Shown here: in pieces, positions 16,764 to 24,845 of the stretch | Numbering within the stretch: position 1 is the stretch's first letter | Layout of the letters: every line of letters begins with the position of its first letter | Assembly: GCF_017303295.1 (NCBI RefSeq) | Contig: NZ_JAFKOK010000012.1 | Coordinates: 1-64,000 of the forward strand | Reading direction: 5' to 3' | Source of the DNA: Rhodobacter sp. NTK016B | Lineage (GTDB): Bacteria > Pseudomonadota > Alphaproteobacteria > Rhodobacterales > Rhodobacteraceae | Length of the DNA: 64,000 nt | The notes under the pieces: generated by a model | Told to the model about the DNA's origin: nothing | The model's database searches: none | Seen by the model: the letters and a program-made list of their open reading frames with translations, nothing else | Program-made: the position numbers and the translations under genes

Positions 16764-17890
16764 TCCGCAGGTGAAAGCGCCGGTTCACGCCCGGCTTCGG
16801 CCTCGACATTAGAGCCCATGGCGGTGCCGCGCCAATCAAATCCCCGCCGCGCGAAGGTCGCGAGCCACAGCGCGGGCAGCATCGCGTCGCGAAGCGGCAG
16901 GACGGCGATATCGCGCCACCCGGAAGGCCAGTGCGCGCGCCGCATCAGCAGCGCCTCGGCACCGTACCACACCACCAGATAGCTCAGCGCGGTCAGCGGT
17001 CCGGCGGCGCTCAGGGCCATCAGCGCGGGCAGGGCAGCGCCGTTCAGGATTTCAAGCGTGAAGAGACGCGGAAAGGCATCGCGCCGCACCCGGCTCCAGC
17101 GCAATTGCCGGTCCCAGACCTGCCGCAGGCGACGGTATCCGATCGGCTGGGCGAAGGGGGCAGGCGTCAGTCGCACGTTCAGCCCCAGCCCGCGTACCAT
17201 CTTCGTCGCCGTGGCGTCTTCGGCCATGTGACGGCCCAAAGCGGCGAAACCGCCGGCGCGCGCGATAAGCCCGCGATGAGTGAACATCGTCTTGCCCTGC
17301 GTGAACCCGTGCCCGAGGCTGTCGGCGGCCAGTTGCAGCCGCGCCTGATTGGCGTTGAGCAGGGCGCATTCCAGATGCCCGCCCCAGCCTTCGGGCCTGA
17401 TCCCCACCGGCGGAGAGGAAACGAGGCCGGTCCCCGCAGCCCAGCTTGCGACCACGCTGCGCAGGTAGTCGCGCGGCAATAACAGGTTCGCATCGGTCAT
17501 GCAGATCCAGTCCGATTCCGCCGCCTGCCAGCCCTTCCACAGGTTGTTGAGCTTGGGATTCGACGTGATCGGATCGCTGCCGATCAGGATCCGGGCGGGA
17601 ATTGCCGGATGACGCGCGATCAGCGACCGGACCAGCGCGATCGCCGGGTCGTCGGGTGTCTGGGCGCAGAAGATGATTTCGTAGTCGGGATAATCCTGCG
17701 CGAAACTGCTTTCGAGGGTCTCCGCATCGAACGGATCGATCCCGCAGACCGGCCGCAACAGGGTGACGCGGGGGGTGCCGATCTCGGGCCGGGGCGGGCG
17801 CGGACGCCGCAGGCGGTGCAGCGTCAGCGCCACGCTGGCCAGATGAAGGGCAAGGAACAGCGCCGCGAGCAGGGCCAGCAACAAGGGCAT
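16760..17890 (-). CDS. Ceramide glucosyltransferase-like glycosyltransferase (GT21)
   Basis: 376 residues. N-terminal membrane anchor (LLLALLAALFLALHLASVAL), then a GT21 domain: LLRPVCGIDPFDAETLESSF, NPKLNNLWKGWQAAESDWIC, the DXD-like MTDANLLLP, the acidic EDATATK motif, and RQLRWSRVRR, the (Q/R)XXRW acceptor motif of GT21 enzymes. Two or three C-terminal hydrophobic segments follow. Likely glucosylates ceramide or another lipid at the cytoplasmic membrane face. One nucleotide separates it from the metallophosphoesterase stop; a 4-nt overlap joins it to the DedA gene. Confidence 0.85.
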   Translation of the reverse strand: MPLLLALLAALFLALHLASVALTLHRLRRPRPPRPEIGTPRVTLLRPVCGIDPFDAETLESSFAQDYPDYEIIFCAQTPDDPAIALVRSLIARHPAIPARILIGSDPITSNPKLNNLWKGWQAAESDWICMTDANLLLPRDYLRSVVASWAAGTGLVSSPPVGIRPEGWGGHLECALLNANQARLQLAADSLGHGFTQGKTMFTHRGLIARAGGFAALGRHMAEDATATKMVRGLGLNVRLTPAPFAQPIGYRRLRQVWDRQLRWSRVRRDAFPRLFTLEILNGAALPALMALSAAGPLTALSYLVVWYGAEALLMRRAHWPSGWRDIAVLPLRDAMLPALWLATFARRGFDWRGTAMGSNVEAEAGREPALSPAE

Positions 17891-17891
17891 G

Positions 17892-18701
17892 TCAGGCCTC
17901 CACCAGATCGCCGTTGGCAGAGGTCGGCGCCGGGACGGGGGCGGGCTCCGGGTGCGGCGCGGTCAGCAGTTGCAGCGCGCCGTCGAAGCTCTCGATCACG
18001 CCGCTCACGCTGTCGACCCAGTCGCCGCAATTGGCATAGACCAGCCCGTGTTCGTCATGCAGCGCGGCAAGGTGGAAATGCCCGCAGATCACACCGTCCA
18101 GCCCCTCGGCCCGTGCCAGATCGACCAGCCGCTTTTCATGCGTGCGACTCATATGGGTGAGCGTGCTCAGCCAGACCAGCAGCGTTTCGATCGTGCTGCG
18201 GGCCTCGCCGGGCGATTGCCGCCAGAGCCGCTTCAAACCCCGGTCGAGACTGCGCAGCGCGTGGTCGATGCGGCTGCCCAGACGGGTGAACACATGCGCG
18301 CGGAAGAACCGCGAATCGACGCAATCGCCGTGGATCACCAGATAACGGCGACCATCGGCGGCGTGGTGGATGATGCGGTCCTGCGCCGCCGCGTCGGGGC
18401 GGGCCTTTGCGGGCGCGCGCTCGGGCCGGGGATCGTGGTTGCCGCGCAGATAGATCAGCGTGGCGCCCTCGGCCTTGCGCTGGTTGAGATGGTCGACGAC
18501 CGCCTGATCTTCGGGCGTCCAATGCGGCAAGAGCGGCTGCCAGAGATCCAGCACGTCGCCCACCAGCACATAGGTTTCGGCGCGGTGGGCCTTGAGGAAA
18601 TCGAGCACCCGTTCGGGCTGCGCACCCAGCGCACCGAGGTGAAGATCGGACAGAAACAGCGTGCGGCAGGCGCGCGGGGAGGGGCGGGAGATATCGGGCA
18701 T
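17892..18701 (-). CDS. UDP-2,3-diacylglucosamine diphosphatase-like metallophosphoesterase
   Basis: 269 residues. All calcineurin-like motifs are present: LFLSDLHLGALG (metal D and H), VGDVLDLW, LRGNHD, VIHGDCVD and CGHFHLAAL. The closest functional family is LpxH/LpxH2-type UDP-2,3-diacylglucosamine hydrolases of lipid A synthesis. Here it heads an operon with GT21, DedA and GT2 genes, so it could act on another nucleotide-lipid. Start 18701 (MPDISRP) begins at the conserved domain; a longer start at 18734 is possible. The C-terminal 15 residues are Pro/Ala-rich. Confidence 0.82.
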   Translation of the reverse strand: MPDISRPSPRACRTLFLSDLHLGALGAQPERVLDFLKAHRAETYVLVGDVLDLWQPLLPHWTPEDQAVVDHLNQRKAEGATLIYLRGNHDPRPERAPAKARPDAAAQDRIIHHAADGRRYLVIHGDCVDSRFFRAHVFTRLGSRIDHALRSLDRGLKRLWRQSPGEARSTIETLLVWLSTLTHMSRTHEKRLVDLARAEGLDGVICGHFHLAALHDEHGLVYANCGDWVDSVSGVIESFDGALQLLTAPHPEPAPVPAPTSANGDLVEA

Positions 18702-18974
18702 CGGGAACCTGCGTCTCGCGGTAGTCGCGGGCAACCTGCCGGGGCCTCACTACGGTTGCGTGACGGTTTGATGGCGTTTCTGCAACGCAGCGGCGGGAAA
18801 TGGCCCTTTGTCACGGCCCCCTGCCGGATATGTGGCACCCGGCGCGCCGTTGCTTGAAGCAAGACATGCCCTCGCGGACATCCGCGAAGGCGTTTTCGAG
18901 GCGTCAGCGATCCGGGAGAAACCGGCGGCCCGCGAGACCGCGCGCCGCCGGGCAGGCACGCTGTGAGCGCCCGC

Positions 18975-19952
18975 TCACGGCCAGATCGGCGCGCCCTCCA
19001 GACCCGCTGTCTCGGGCAGGTCACAGATCAGGTTTGCATTCTGCACCGCGTGACCGGCTGCCCCCTTGCCGAGATTGTCCACGACCCCCATCGCGATCAC
19101 CAGTTGCCGATCCGGGTCAGCGGCATAGCTGACGAGCGAAAGGTTCGAGCCGCTCACCCATTTGGTCTGCGGCGGGCGGTCGGTCACGCGGACGAAGGGG
19201 CGGTCGGCATAGAAGCTGCGCGCCGCATCGAGGCATTGCTCGGTGCTGGCGCTGCCCCGGCAATAGATGGTGACGAGCAGGCCCCGCGTCATCGGCACCA
19301 GATGCGGGGTAAAGACCAGCCCTGCGGCACTGCCCCCGCTCAGTTGCGCGATGGTCGTTTCCATCTCGGGCATATGGACATGTCTGAGCAATCCATAGGG
19401 CTGCAGATTCTCGTTCGTCTCGGCATAGCCGAACCGGCTGTCGCCCCCGCCCCGCCCGGCGCCGGAGATCCCGGTCTTGGCGTCGATCACGATATTGCCC
19501 GGCTCGATAAGCCCGGCCGTCAGCAGCGGCGCCAGCGCGGTCAGTGTTGCCACCGGAAAGCAGCCGGGATTGGCGATGCGGGTGCGGCCCCGGATCCGCT
19601 CGGGCCAGATGTCGGCCAGACCATAGGCCCACCCGTCGACATACCGATGATCGCCGCCGATATCGACGATCTTCACGCTGTCGGAAACCCGTGCCAGAGC
19701 CTCGGCAGAGGTGCCGGTGGGCAGCGAGGCGAACAGGATATCGAGATCGGGCAGGGCCTCTGGATCCCATTTCTCGATCACCAGCCCGGCCAGCTTATGG
19801 GGCACTCCGGGGAACCGGTCGATCAGCGGGCGGCCCGCGCTGCTATCACCTGCGGCGTAGACGAGGTCGAAAGCGGGATGGCCCGCGATCAGGCGCAGCG
19901 CTTCGCCGCCCCCGAAACCGCTGATGCCGACGATGCCGACGCGAATGCTCAT
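18975..19952 (-). CDS. argC: N-acetyl-gamma-glutamyl-phosphate reductase
   Basis: 325 residues, the short (type 2) ArgC form. Reduces N-acetylglutamyl phosphate to the semialdehyde with NADPH in arginine biosynthesis. The NADP-binding motif is GISGFGGGEALRLIAGHP at the N terminus, and the catalytic Cys lies in ANPGCFPVATLTALAPLL. A substrate-loop GISGAGRGGGDSRFG and HRHVPEME-like LLRHVHMPEME are present. Start 19952 (MSIRVGIVG) follows GGAAGGACATACTT. An intrinsic terminator-like hairpin lies 33 nt upstream, which suggests either insulation or attenuation. Confidence 0.95.
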   Translation of the reverse strand: MSIRVGIVGISGFGGGEALRLIAGHPAFDLVYAAGDSSAGRPLIDRFPGVPHKLAGLVIEKWDPEALPDLDILFASLPTGTSAEALARVSDSVKIVDIGGDHRYVDGWAYGLADIWPERIRGRTRIANPGCFPVATLTALAPLLTAGLIEPGNIVIDAKTGISGAGRGGGDSRFGYAETNENLQPYGLLRHVHMPEMETTIAQLSGGSAAGLVFTPHLVPMTRGLLVTIYCRGSASTEQCLDAARSFYADRPFVRVTDRPPQTKWVSGSNLSLVSYAADPDRQLVIAMGVVDNLGKGAAGHAVQNANLICDLPETAGLEGAPIWP

Positions 19953-20330
19953 AAGTATGTCCTTCCATTGTTCGGGAAAAGAAAGCCCCCGAAGCCGAGG
20001 GCTGCGGGGGTTCAGGAACGCGGATCGAGGGGGGTCGTCGGCGGTATCTACGAAAGACCGGATACCTTGCCGAAAGCCACTGAACGACGCGCAGCCCGAA
20101 GAGCCACCGCTTGAAGGCGGCAACGGCGTCGATCGAAAAGGGGCTGGTTCCCGAACATGAAGGCAGGAATGTCCGCCGCGATGCTCTGCGTCAAGCGCTT
20201 TGTGGGGGCGCGGCGTGTTGCCTGTGGGGCGGGTGCGAATCGGTCAAAGGGACTTTCTGCGCGCCAGACGTCCGACAAGACGCCGCCGAATACGTCCGGC
20301 AGGCCCGCCCCGAACCAACCGCTTAAACGC
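19953..20330. other. Gap between argC and the tRNA-Lys terminator
   Basis: 378 nt without a supported gene. It holds the terminator-like hairpin described separately and a 36-codon minus-strand frame (20048-20158) with 7 Arg codons, including three in a row, but no Shine-Dalgarno. I regard the longer frames here as non-coding. Confidence 0.4.
19974..20010 (-). terminator. Intrinsic terminator upstream of argC
   Basis: On the minus strand a stacked hairpin (outer stem CCCCCG/CGGGGG, inner AGCC/GGCT) is followed by CTTTCTTTT. It lies 33 nt before the argC start codon. It either ends a transcript coming from the tRNA side or acts as an argC attenuator. Confidence 0.65.
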
Positions 20331-20362
20331 CCAGCGCCCAGGCATTGTTGCCTGGGCGCTGG
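20331..20362 (-). terminator. Terminator hairpin of tRNA-Lys
   Basis: Perfect 14-bp stem (20331-20344 with 20349-20362) and a 4-nt loop, 7 nt beyond the tRNA CCA end. A short TTT follows on the minus strand. One of the strongest hairpins in the window. Confidence 0.8.
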
Positions 20363-20369
20363 AAGAAAA

Positions 20370-20444
20370 TGGTGAGCCGGATAGGGATCGAACCTATGAC
20401 CAACTGATTAAAAGTCAGTTGCTCTACCGCTGAGCTACCGGCCC
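20370..20444 (-). tRNA. tRNA-Lys (anticodon TTT)
   Basis: 75 nt on the minus strand, with CCA encoded (20370-20372). Acceptor arm GGGCCGG pairs with CCGGCTC with one G-U. D-arm region GTAGCTCAGCGGTAGAGC, anticodon loop CTTTTAA (TTT, Lys) on a CAACTGA/TCAGTTG extended stem, and T-arm with GGTTCGATCC. No integrase or att-like duplication is seen beside it. Confidence 0.96.
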
Positions 20445-20611
20445 ACGATGCGAGGCTAACTAGAAAGAACTGCGACCGGGGTCAAGGCGTAACCTGCCAT
20501 TTTTTTGCATGAGTTTGCAGGTCTGTATTCCGGAACGTCGCGTCGAGCGGCGCAAGGGTCGCCACAGGGTCGCCGAAGACGGCACGCTGCCTCTCCCGGT
20601 TCAGCCCGCCC

Positions 20612-21322
20612 TCAGCCCGCGGTCAGCATATATCCCTCGCCCCGAACCGTCTGCAGATAGCGCGGTCGGCGCGGATCGGCCTCGATCTTGCGGCGCAGAC
20701 GGGTGATCTGCACATCGATCGCCCGCTCCTGCGCGGGATCGGCGCCCAGCCCCCGGTCGCGTCCCAGCTGATCGACCAGCGCCTCGCGGCTGACGACCTG
20801 CCCGTGGCGCTCGGCAAGGATTCGCATCAGCGCGGTTTCGGTCTGGGTCAGCCGCACCGGATCGGTCCCGTCGCGCAATTCGCCCGTCTCCATCTCGTAG
20901 CGCAGATGGCCGAGAATCAGCACATGCTGGGCCACGGCATTGGTCTCGGGCTTGGGCGAGCGGCGCAGGATGGCATTGATCCGCAAGACCAGCTCGCGCG
21001 GCTCGAAGGGTTTGGGGATGTAGTCGTCGGCTCCGGCCTCGAACCCGGCGATCCGGTCTTTCGCCTCGCCCCTCGCGGTCAGCAGGATGACGGGCGTTCC
21101 CATCTCGCCGCGCAGCCAATGCGTCAGGGCCACGCCATCCTCGCCCGGCATCATCACGTCGAGCACGATCAGATCGAAGGCCAGCCCGGTCAGCAACCGG
21201 CGCGCCTGTGCGGCATCGCGCGCGGCGGTGACAAGGAAACCCTGTTTGACCAGATACCGCTTGAGCAGATCGCGGATACGCGCGTCGTCGTCGACGATCA
21301 GCAGATGGGCTGCATCATTCAC
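20612..21322 (-). CDS. petR: OmpR-family response regulator, PetR-like
   Basis: 236 residues. Receiver domain with acidic pocket IVDDDAR, phospho-acceptor Asp in LIVLDVMMPGEDG, and Lys in YIPKPFEP. The C-terminal winged helix ends with RAIDVQITRLRRKIEADPRR and YLQTVRGEGYML. It is co-transcribed with the MarR gene immediately upstream (12-nt gap). This pair matches petP-petR of Rhodobacter capsulatus, described next to the cytochrome bc1 genes; those genes are not in this window. No cognate histidine kinase is adjacent. Confidence 0.85.
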   Translation of the reverse strand: MNDAAHLLIVDDDARIRDLLKRYLVKQGFLVTAARDAAQARRLLTGLAFDLIVLDVMMPGEDGVALTHWLRGEMGTPVILLTARGEAKDRIAGFEAGADDYIPKPFEPRELVLRINAILRRSPKPETNAVAQHVLILGHLRYEMETGELRDGTDPVRLTQTETALMRILAERHGQVVSREALVDQLGRDRGLGADPAQERAIDVQITRLRRKIEADPRRPRYLQTVRGEGYMLTAG

Positions 21323-21334
21323 GGACCATCCCCC

Positions 21335-21835
21335 TCATGTCCTCGTATCCTTGATCGAGAGATATTGCGCGCGGATCGACTCGTCCATCATCGCCTCGAG
21401 CACCTGCCGGAACCCTGCCACTGCCTGCGGCCCCGCAGCGCGATAGGCCGCCCGCATCCGCGCCCGCTGCGCTTCGGACAGCTTGCGCTCCAGATCGGCG
21501 CCCTCCTTGGTCAGGTAGAGATGCCGCTCGCGCCGGTCTTCGCGGCCGACGCGGGATTCGACCAGCCCGTCCTCGATCAGCGTGCGCAGCACCCGGTTGA
21601 GCGACTGCTTGGTCACGCCCAGCACCGAGAGCAGGTTGTTCACCGTCGTCCCGCTCGAGCGGTTGATGAAATGCAGCGCCCGGTGATGCGCGCGGCCATA
21701 GGAAAGCTCGCCCAGAATCCGGTCGGGATCGGCGGTGAAGCCGCGATAGGCGAAGAACATCGCCTCGATGCCCTTGCGCAACTGCTCGTCGGTCAGAAAC
21801 AGCAGGTTCTCGCCCCCTGTCGTACCGTCCGCCAT
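21335..21835 (-). CDS. petP: MarR-family regulator, PetP-like
   Basis: 166 residues with a winged helix in the middle: LSYGRAHHRALHFINRSSGT, TVNNLLSVLGVTKQSLNRVL and the wing VGREDRRERHLYLTKEG. Forms a two-gene minus-strand operon with the PetR-like regulator. The divergent neighbour is ilvE. The PetP assignment rests on the family and on the pairing; it is not proven by sequence alone. Confidence 0.82.
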   Translation of the reverse strand: MADGTTGGENLLFLTDEQLRKGIEAMFFAYRGFTADPDRILGELSYGRAHHRALHFINRSSGTTVNNLLSVLGVTKQSLNRVLRTLIEDGLVESRVGREDRRERHLYLTKEGADLERKLSEAQRARMRAAYRAAGPQAVAGFRQVLEAMMDESIRAQYLSIKDTRT

Positions 21836-22036
21836 CGTGCACCCCCGTCTTGACGCTACCCTGCCGCATCCCGCCCCGTGGACGCTGCGCGCAGGGGTCC
21901 TTTTATGTCAGCCTTGTTGACTTTCCAAGAATCAATTGCTACCAGACCTGCCAGTTGGCGCAAGATTATGTCAGGTCATAGCGATCTCGCGCAACAATTG
22001 AAAATTTAGTGCCGGGAATGCCAGGAGGGGATCGCG
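21836..22036. promoter_or_regulatory. petP/ilvE divergent promoter region
   Basis: 201 nt. A 9-nt direct repeat TTATGTCAG occurs at 21903-21911 and 21966-21974, 63 nt apart, and a TTGACT box lies at about 21917. These are candidate control elements for one or both genes; no factor is assigned. Confidence 0.35.
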
Positions 22037-22906
22037 ATGAACGGGGCCTATGACGACAGGGATGGCTATATCTGGATGAACGGGACGCTGATCCCGTGGC
22101 GCGACGCCAAGGTCCATGTCCTGACCCATGCGATGCATTACGCCTCGTCGGTTTTCGAAGGCGAGCGCTGCTATTCCGGCAAGATCTTCAAATCGCGGGA
22201 ACATTCCGAACGCCTGATCGAATCGGCTCGGCTTCTGGACATGACGATCCCCTATTCGGTCGATGAGATCGAAGCGGCGAAATACGCCATGCTGAAGGCC
22301 AATGGCTGGACCGACGCCTATGTCCGCGCCGTGGCTTGGCGCGGCGCGGGAATGGATATGGGCGTCTCGGCAGCGCGCAACCCGGTCTGTCTGGCCGTCG
22401 CGGGCTGGGAATGGGGCGCCTATTACGGCGACGCGAAATGGCAGGGTGCCAAGCTCGATATTGCCAAGTGGAAACGCCCGTCGCCCGAAACTATCCCCAC
22501 CGCCGCCAAGGCCGCCGGTCTCTACATGATCTGCACGATGTCCAAACACGCGGCCGAGGCCAAGGGCTGCTCGGACGCGCTGTTCATGGATTACCGCGGC
22601 TACGTGGCCGAGGCCACGGGCGCCAATGTGTTCTTCGTCAAGGACGGCGTGGTCCACACCCCCAAGGCCGATGCCTTCCTCAACGGCATCACCCGGCAGA
22701 CTGTCATCGCTATGCTCAAAGATATGGGGATCGAAGTGGTCGAGCGTCACATCATGCCCGAAGAACTCTCGGGCTTTTCCGAATGCTGGCTGACCGGCAC
22801 TGCGGCCGAAGTCACGCCGGTGGGTCAGATCGGCGATTTTCATTTTCAGGTCGGTGAGCTGACGAAGAAAGTCTCGGACAGCTACGAAGCGCTGGTCCGC
22901 AGCTGA
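22037..22906 (+). CDS. ilvE: Branched-chain amino acid aminotransferase
   Basis: 289 residues, fold-type IV PLP enzyme. HALHYASSVFEGERC-like N terminus (HAMHYASSVFEGERCYSG), PLP-Lys in PTAAKAAGLYMICT, and the class IV signature region around GYVAEATGANVFFVKDG. Catalyses the final transamination to Leu, Ile and Val. RBS AGGAGG lies 8 nt before ATG 22037. Single gene with an intrinsic hairpin immediately after the stop. Confidence 0.95.
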   Translation: MNGAYDDRDGYIWMNGTLIPWRDAKVHVLTHAMHYASSVFEGERCYSGKIFKSREHSERLIESARLLDMTIPYSVDEIEAAKYAMLKANGWTDAYVRAVAWRGAGMDMGVSAARNPVCLAVAGWEWGAYYGDAKWQGAKLDIAKWKRPSPETIPTAAKAAGLYMICTMSKHAAEAKGCSDALFMDYRGYVAEATGANVFFVKDGVVHTPKADAFLNGITRQTVIAMLKDMGIEVVERHIMPEELSGFSECWLTGTAAEVTPVGQIGDFHFQVGELTKKVSDSYEALVRS

Positions 22907-22915
22907 GAGCAAAGA

Positions 22916-22932
22916 GGGGGCAGACAGCCCCC
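22916..22932. terminator. Convergent terminator hairpin
   Basis: Stem GGGGGC/GCCCCC with AGACA loop between the converging ilvE and flavoprotein genes; it abuts the flavoprotein stop codon. Confidence 0.6.
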
Positions 22933-24603
22933 TTACCCGGCGGCGCGTCCGGCGTTGCGGCCCGAGAACAGGCACCCGCCCAGAAAGGTTCCCTCCAGCG
23001 CGTTGTAGCCGTGATAACCGCCGCCGCCGAAGCCCGCGCATTCGCCTGCGGCGAACAGCCCGTCAATGCGGGCGCCTTGCGCGTTCAGCACGGCGCCATC
23101 CGTATCGGTGTGCAGGCCCCCCAGCGTCTTGCGCGTCAGGACGGACAGACGCACGCCGATCAGCGGCCCCTGCGCCGGGTCGAGGAGGCGGTGCGGTTTC
23201 GCCGTGCGTATCAGCTTGTCCCCGAGATAGCGGCGCGCGCCGCGAATCGCGGTGATCTGGGCGTCTTTTGAAAACGGGTTCGTCACCTGGGCGTCGCGGG
23301 CTTCGATCTGGGCGCGCAGCCGGGTCACGTCGAGCCTTGGGTCGCCCATCGCGTCGGCGATGCCGTTCATCTTGTCGACCAGCGCGTCGAGCGTATCGGC
23401 CACGGCGAAATCGGCACCGTGTTCCTTGAAGGCCTCGACCGGCGCGGTGGCGCGTCCGCCCGCGCCCAGCCGTGACGCCAGCACCTCGCGCCAGCGGCCC
23501 GAGCTGATGTCGGGATTCTGCTCGCTGCCCGAAAGCGCGAATTCCTTGCGGATGATGGCTTGCGTCAGCACGAACCACGAATGGGCGTGGCCGGTTCTCA
23601 GGATCCGTTTCAGCGTGCCCAGCGTGTCGAAGCCGGGCAGATAGGGCGGCTCCATCCGTGTTCCCAGCGCGTCGAACCACATCGACGAGGGGCCGGGCAG
23701 GATGCGGATGCCATGGGCGGGCCAGATCGGGTTCCAGTTCCGCACGCCTTCGGTGTAGTGCCACATCCGGTCGGTATTGATCAGCGCGGCGCCCGCTGCC
23801 GCAGCGGTGTCGATCATCGCGCCGTCGACATGCGCGGGTACGCCCGAGATCATCCGCGCGGGCGGCGGTCCCAGCCGATCAATTGGCCAGGCGCGGCGGA
23901 CGCGCTCGAGATCACCGCCGATCCCGCCCGAGGTCACCACGACCGATCCGGCGCGCGCCTCGAACGCGCCGATTATCGTGCGGTTCGACGCTTCACCACG
24001 CGCGGTGTCGGTTTCGGCGAGGATCTCGCCCGCGACCCCCGACAGGCGACCGCCGTCGCGGGTGATTTCCCGCACGCGGTGACGATGGGCGAAAACCAGC
24101 CGATCGCGGGCGACGTGCTCAGCCGCGCGCGACAGGAAGGGGGCCAGAACGCCGGGCCCGGTCCCCCATGTGATGTGAAAACGCGGCACCGAATTGCCAT
24201 GCCCCGAGGCCAGTTCGCCGCCGCGTTCGGCCCAGCCCACGACCGGAAACCAGCGCATCCCCATCGCCGCCAGCCATGCGCGCATCGGACCGGCGGCAAA
24301 GTCGATATAGGCCTCGGCGACGCGGCGCGGCCAATGGTCTTCGGGGCGGTCGAACTGTGCCGATCCCAGCCAGTCGGACAAGGCCAGATCGGCGGTGTCG
24401 CGGATCCTCATGCGGCGCTGTTCGGGGGTGTCGACCATGAACAGACCGCCCAGCGACCAGAAGGCCTGACCGCCCAGATTCTGCGGGCCTTCCTGATCGA
24501 GAACCAGAACGCGCTTGCCCCGGTCGGCAAGTTCGCAGGCGGCGGCCAGCCCGGCAAGGCCGGCGCCGACGACGATGACATCGGCCTCGTGGCGTGTGTT
24601 CAT
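22933..24603 (-). CDS. FAD-binding dehydrogenase (KsdD/fumarate-reductase-flavoprotein-like)
   Basis: 556 residues. N-terminal FAD motif DVIVVGAGLAGLAAACELAD with the acidic strand end VLVLDQEG, then the LGGQAFWSLGGLF segment. The C-terminal FAD contact region is LFAAGECAGFGGGGYHGYNA. This is the FAD_binding_2 family, which includes 3-ketosteroid dehydrogenases and fumarate reductase-like enzymes; it oxidises or reduces C-C bonds next to a carbonyl. The substrate is unknown. Start 24603 follows GGGAGGATCC. It is a single-gene unit. Confidence 0.8.
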   Translation of the reverse strand: MNTRHEADVIVVGAGLAGLAAACELADRGKRVLVLDQEGPQNLGGQAFWSLGGLFMVDTPEQRRMRIRDTADLALSDWLGSAQFDRPEDHWPRRVAEAYIDFAAGPMRAWLAAMGMRWFPVVGWAERGGELASGHGNSVPRFHITWGTGPGVLAPFLSRAAEHVARDRLVFAHRHRVREITRDGGRLSGVAGEILAETDTARGEASNRTIIGAFEARAGSVVVTSGGIGGDLERVRRAWPIDRLGPPPARMISGVPAHVDGAMIDTAAAAGAALINTDRMWHYTEGVRNWNPIWPAHGIRILPGPSSMWFDALGTRMEPPYLPGFDTLGTLKRILRTGHAHSWFVLTQAIIRKEFALSGSEQNPDISSGRWREVLASRLGAGGRATAPVEAFKEHGADFAVADTLDALVDKMNGIADAMGDPRLDVTRLRAQIEARDAQVTNPFSKDAQITAIRGARRYLGDKLIRTAKPHRLLDPAQGPLIGVRLSVLTRKTLGGLHTDTDGAVLNAQGARIDGLFAAGECAGFGGGGYHGYNALEGTFLGGCLFSGRNAGRAAG

Positions 24604-24845
24604 GGCGGATCCTCCCGTCGCCACGATGGCAGGCTTAGGGGCATCGGGCAATCGATGCCGCAGGGCCAATCCGGGCGGAAAACGGTGTGGCTTCAGCGCT
24701 TCGGTCAAGAAACAATCGTCGCCAACGTCTTGCCGCGTCACGGGAACATCAGTAGCGTCTCGCGCAACAAGCGACACGGTCCGCAATGCCGGAAATCCGG
24801 ACTCGAACGAGCCGCGTGTCGACGACAACGAAAGAGCGGACGACA

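Noticed and set aside
20048-20278. 76-codon minus-strand frame starting at TTG
   Set aside because: No Shine-Dalgarno and no family; only its last 36 codons are mentioned, as a speculative leader.
20370-20444. tRNA-Lys as an integration site
   Set aside because: No integrase gene and no duplicated tRNA 3' end within the window.
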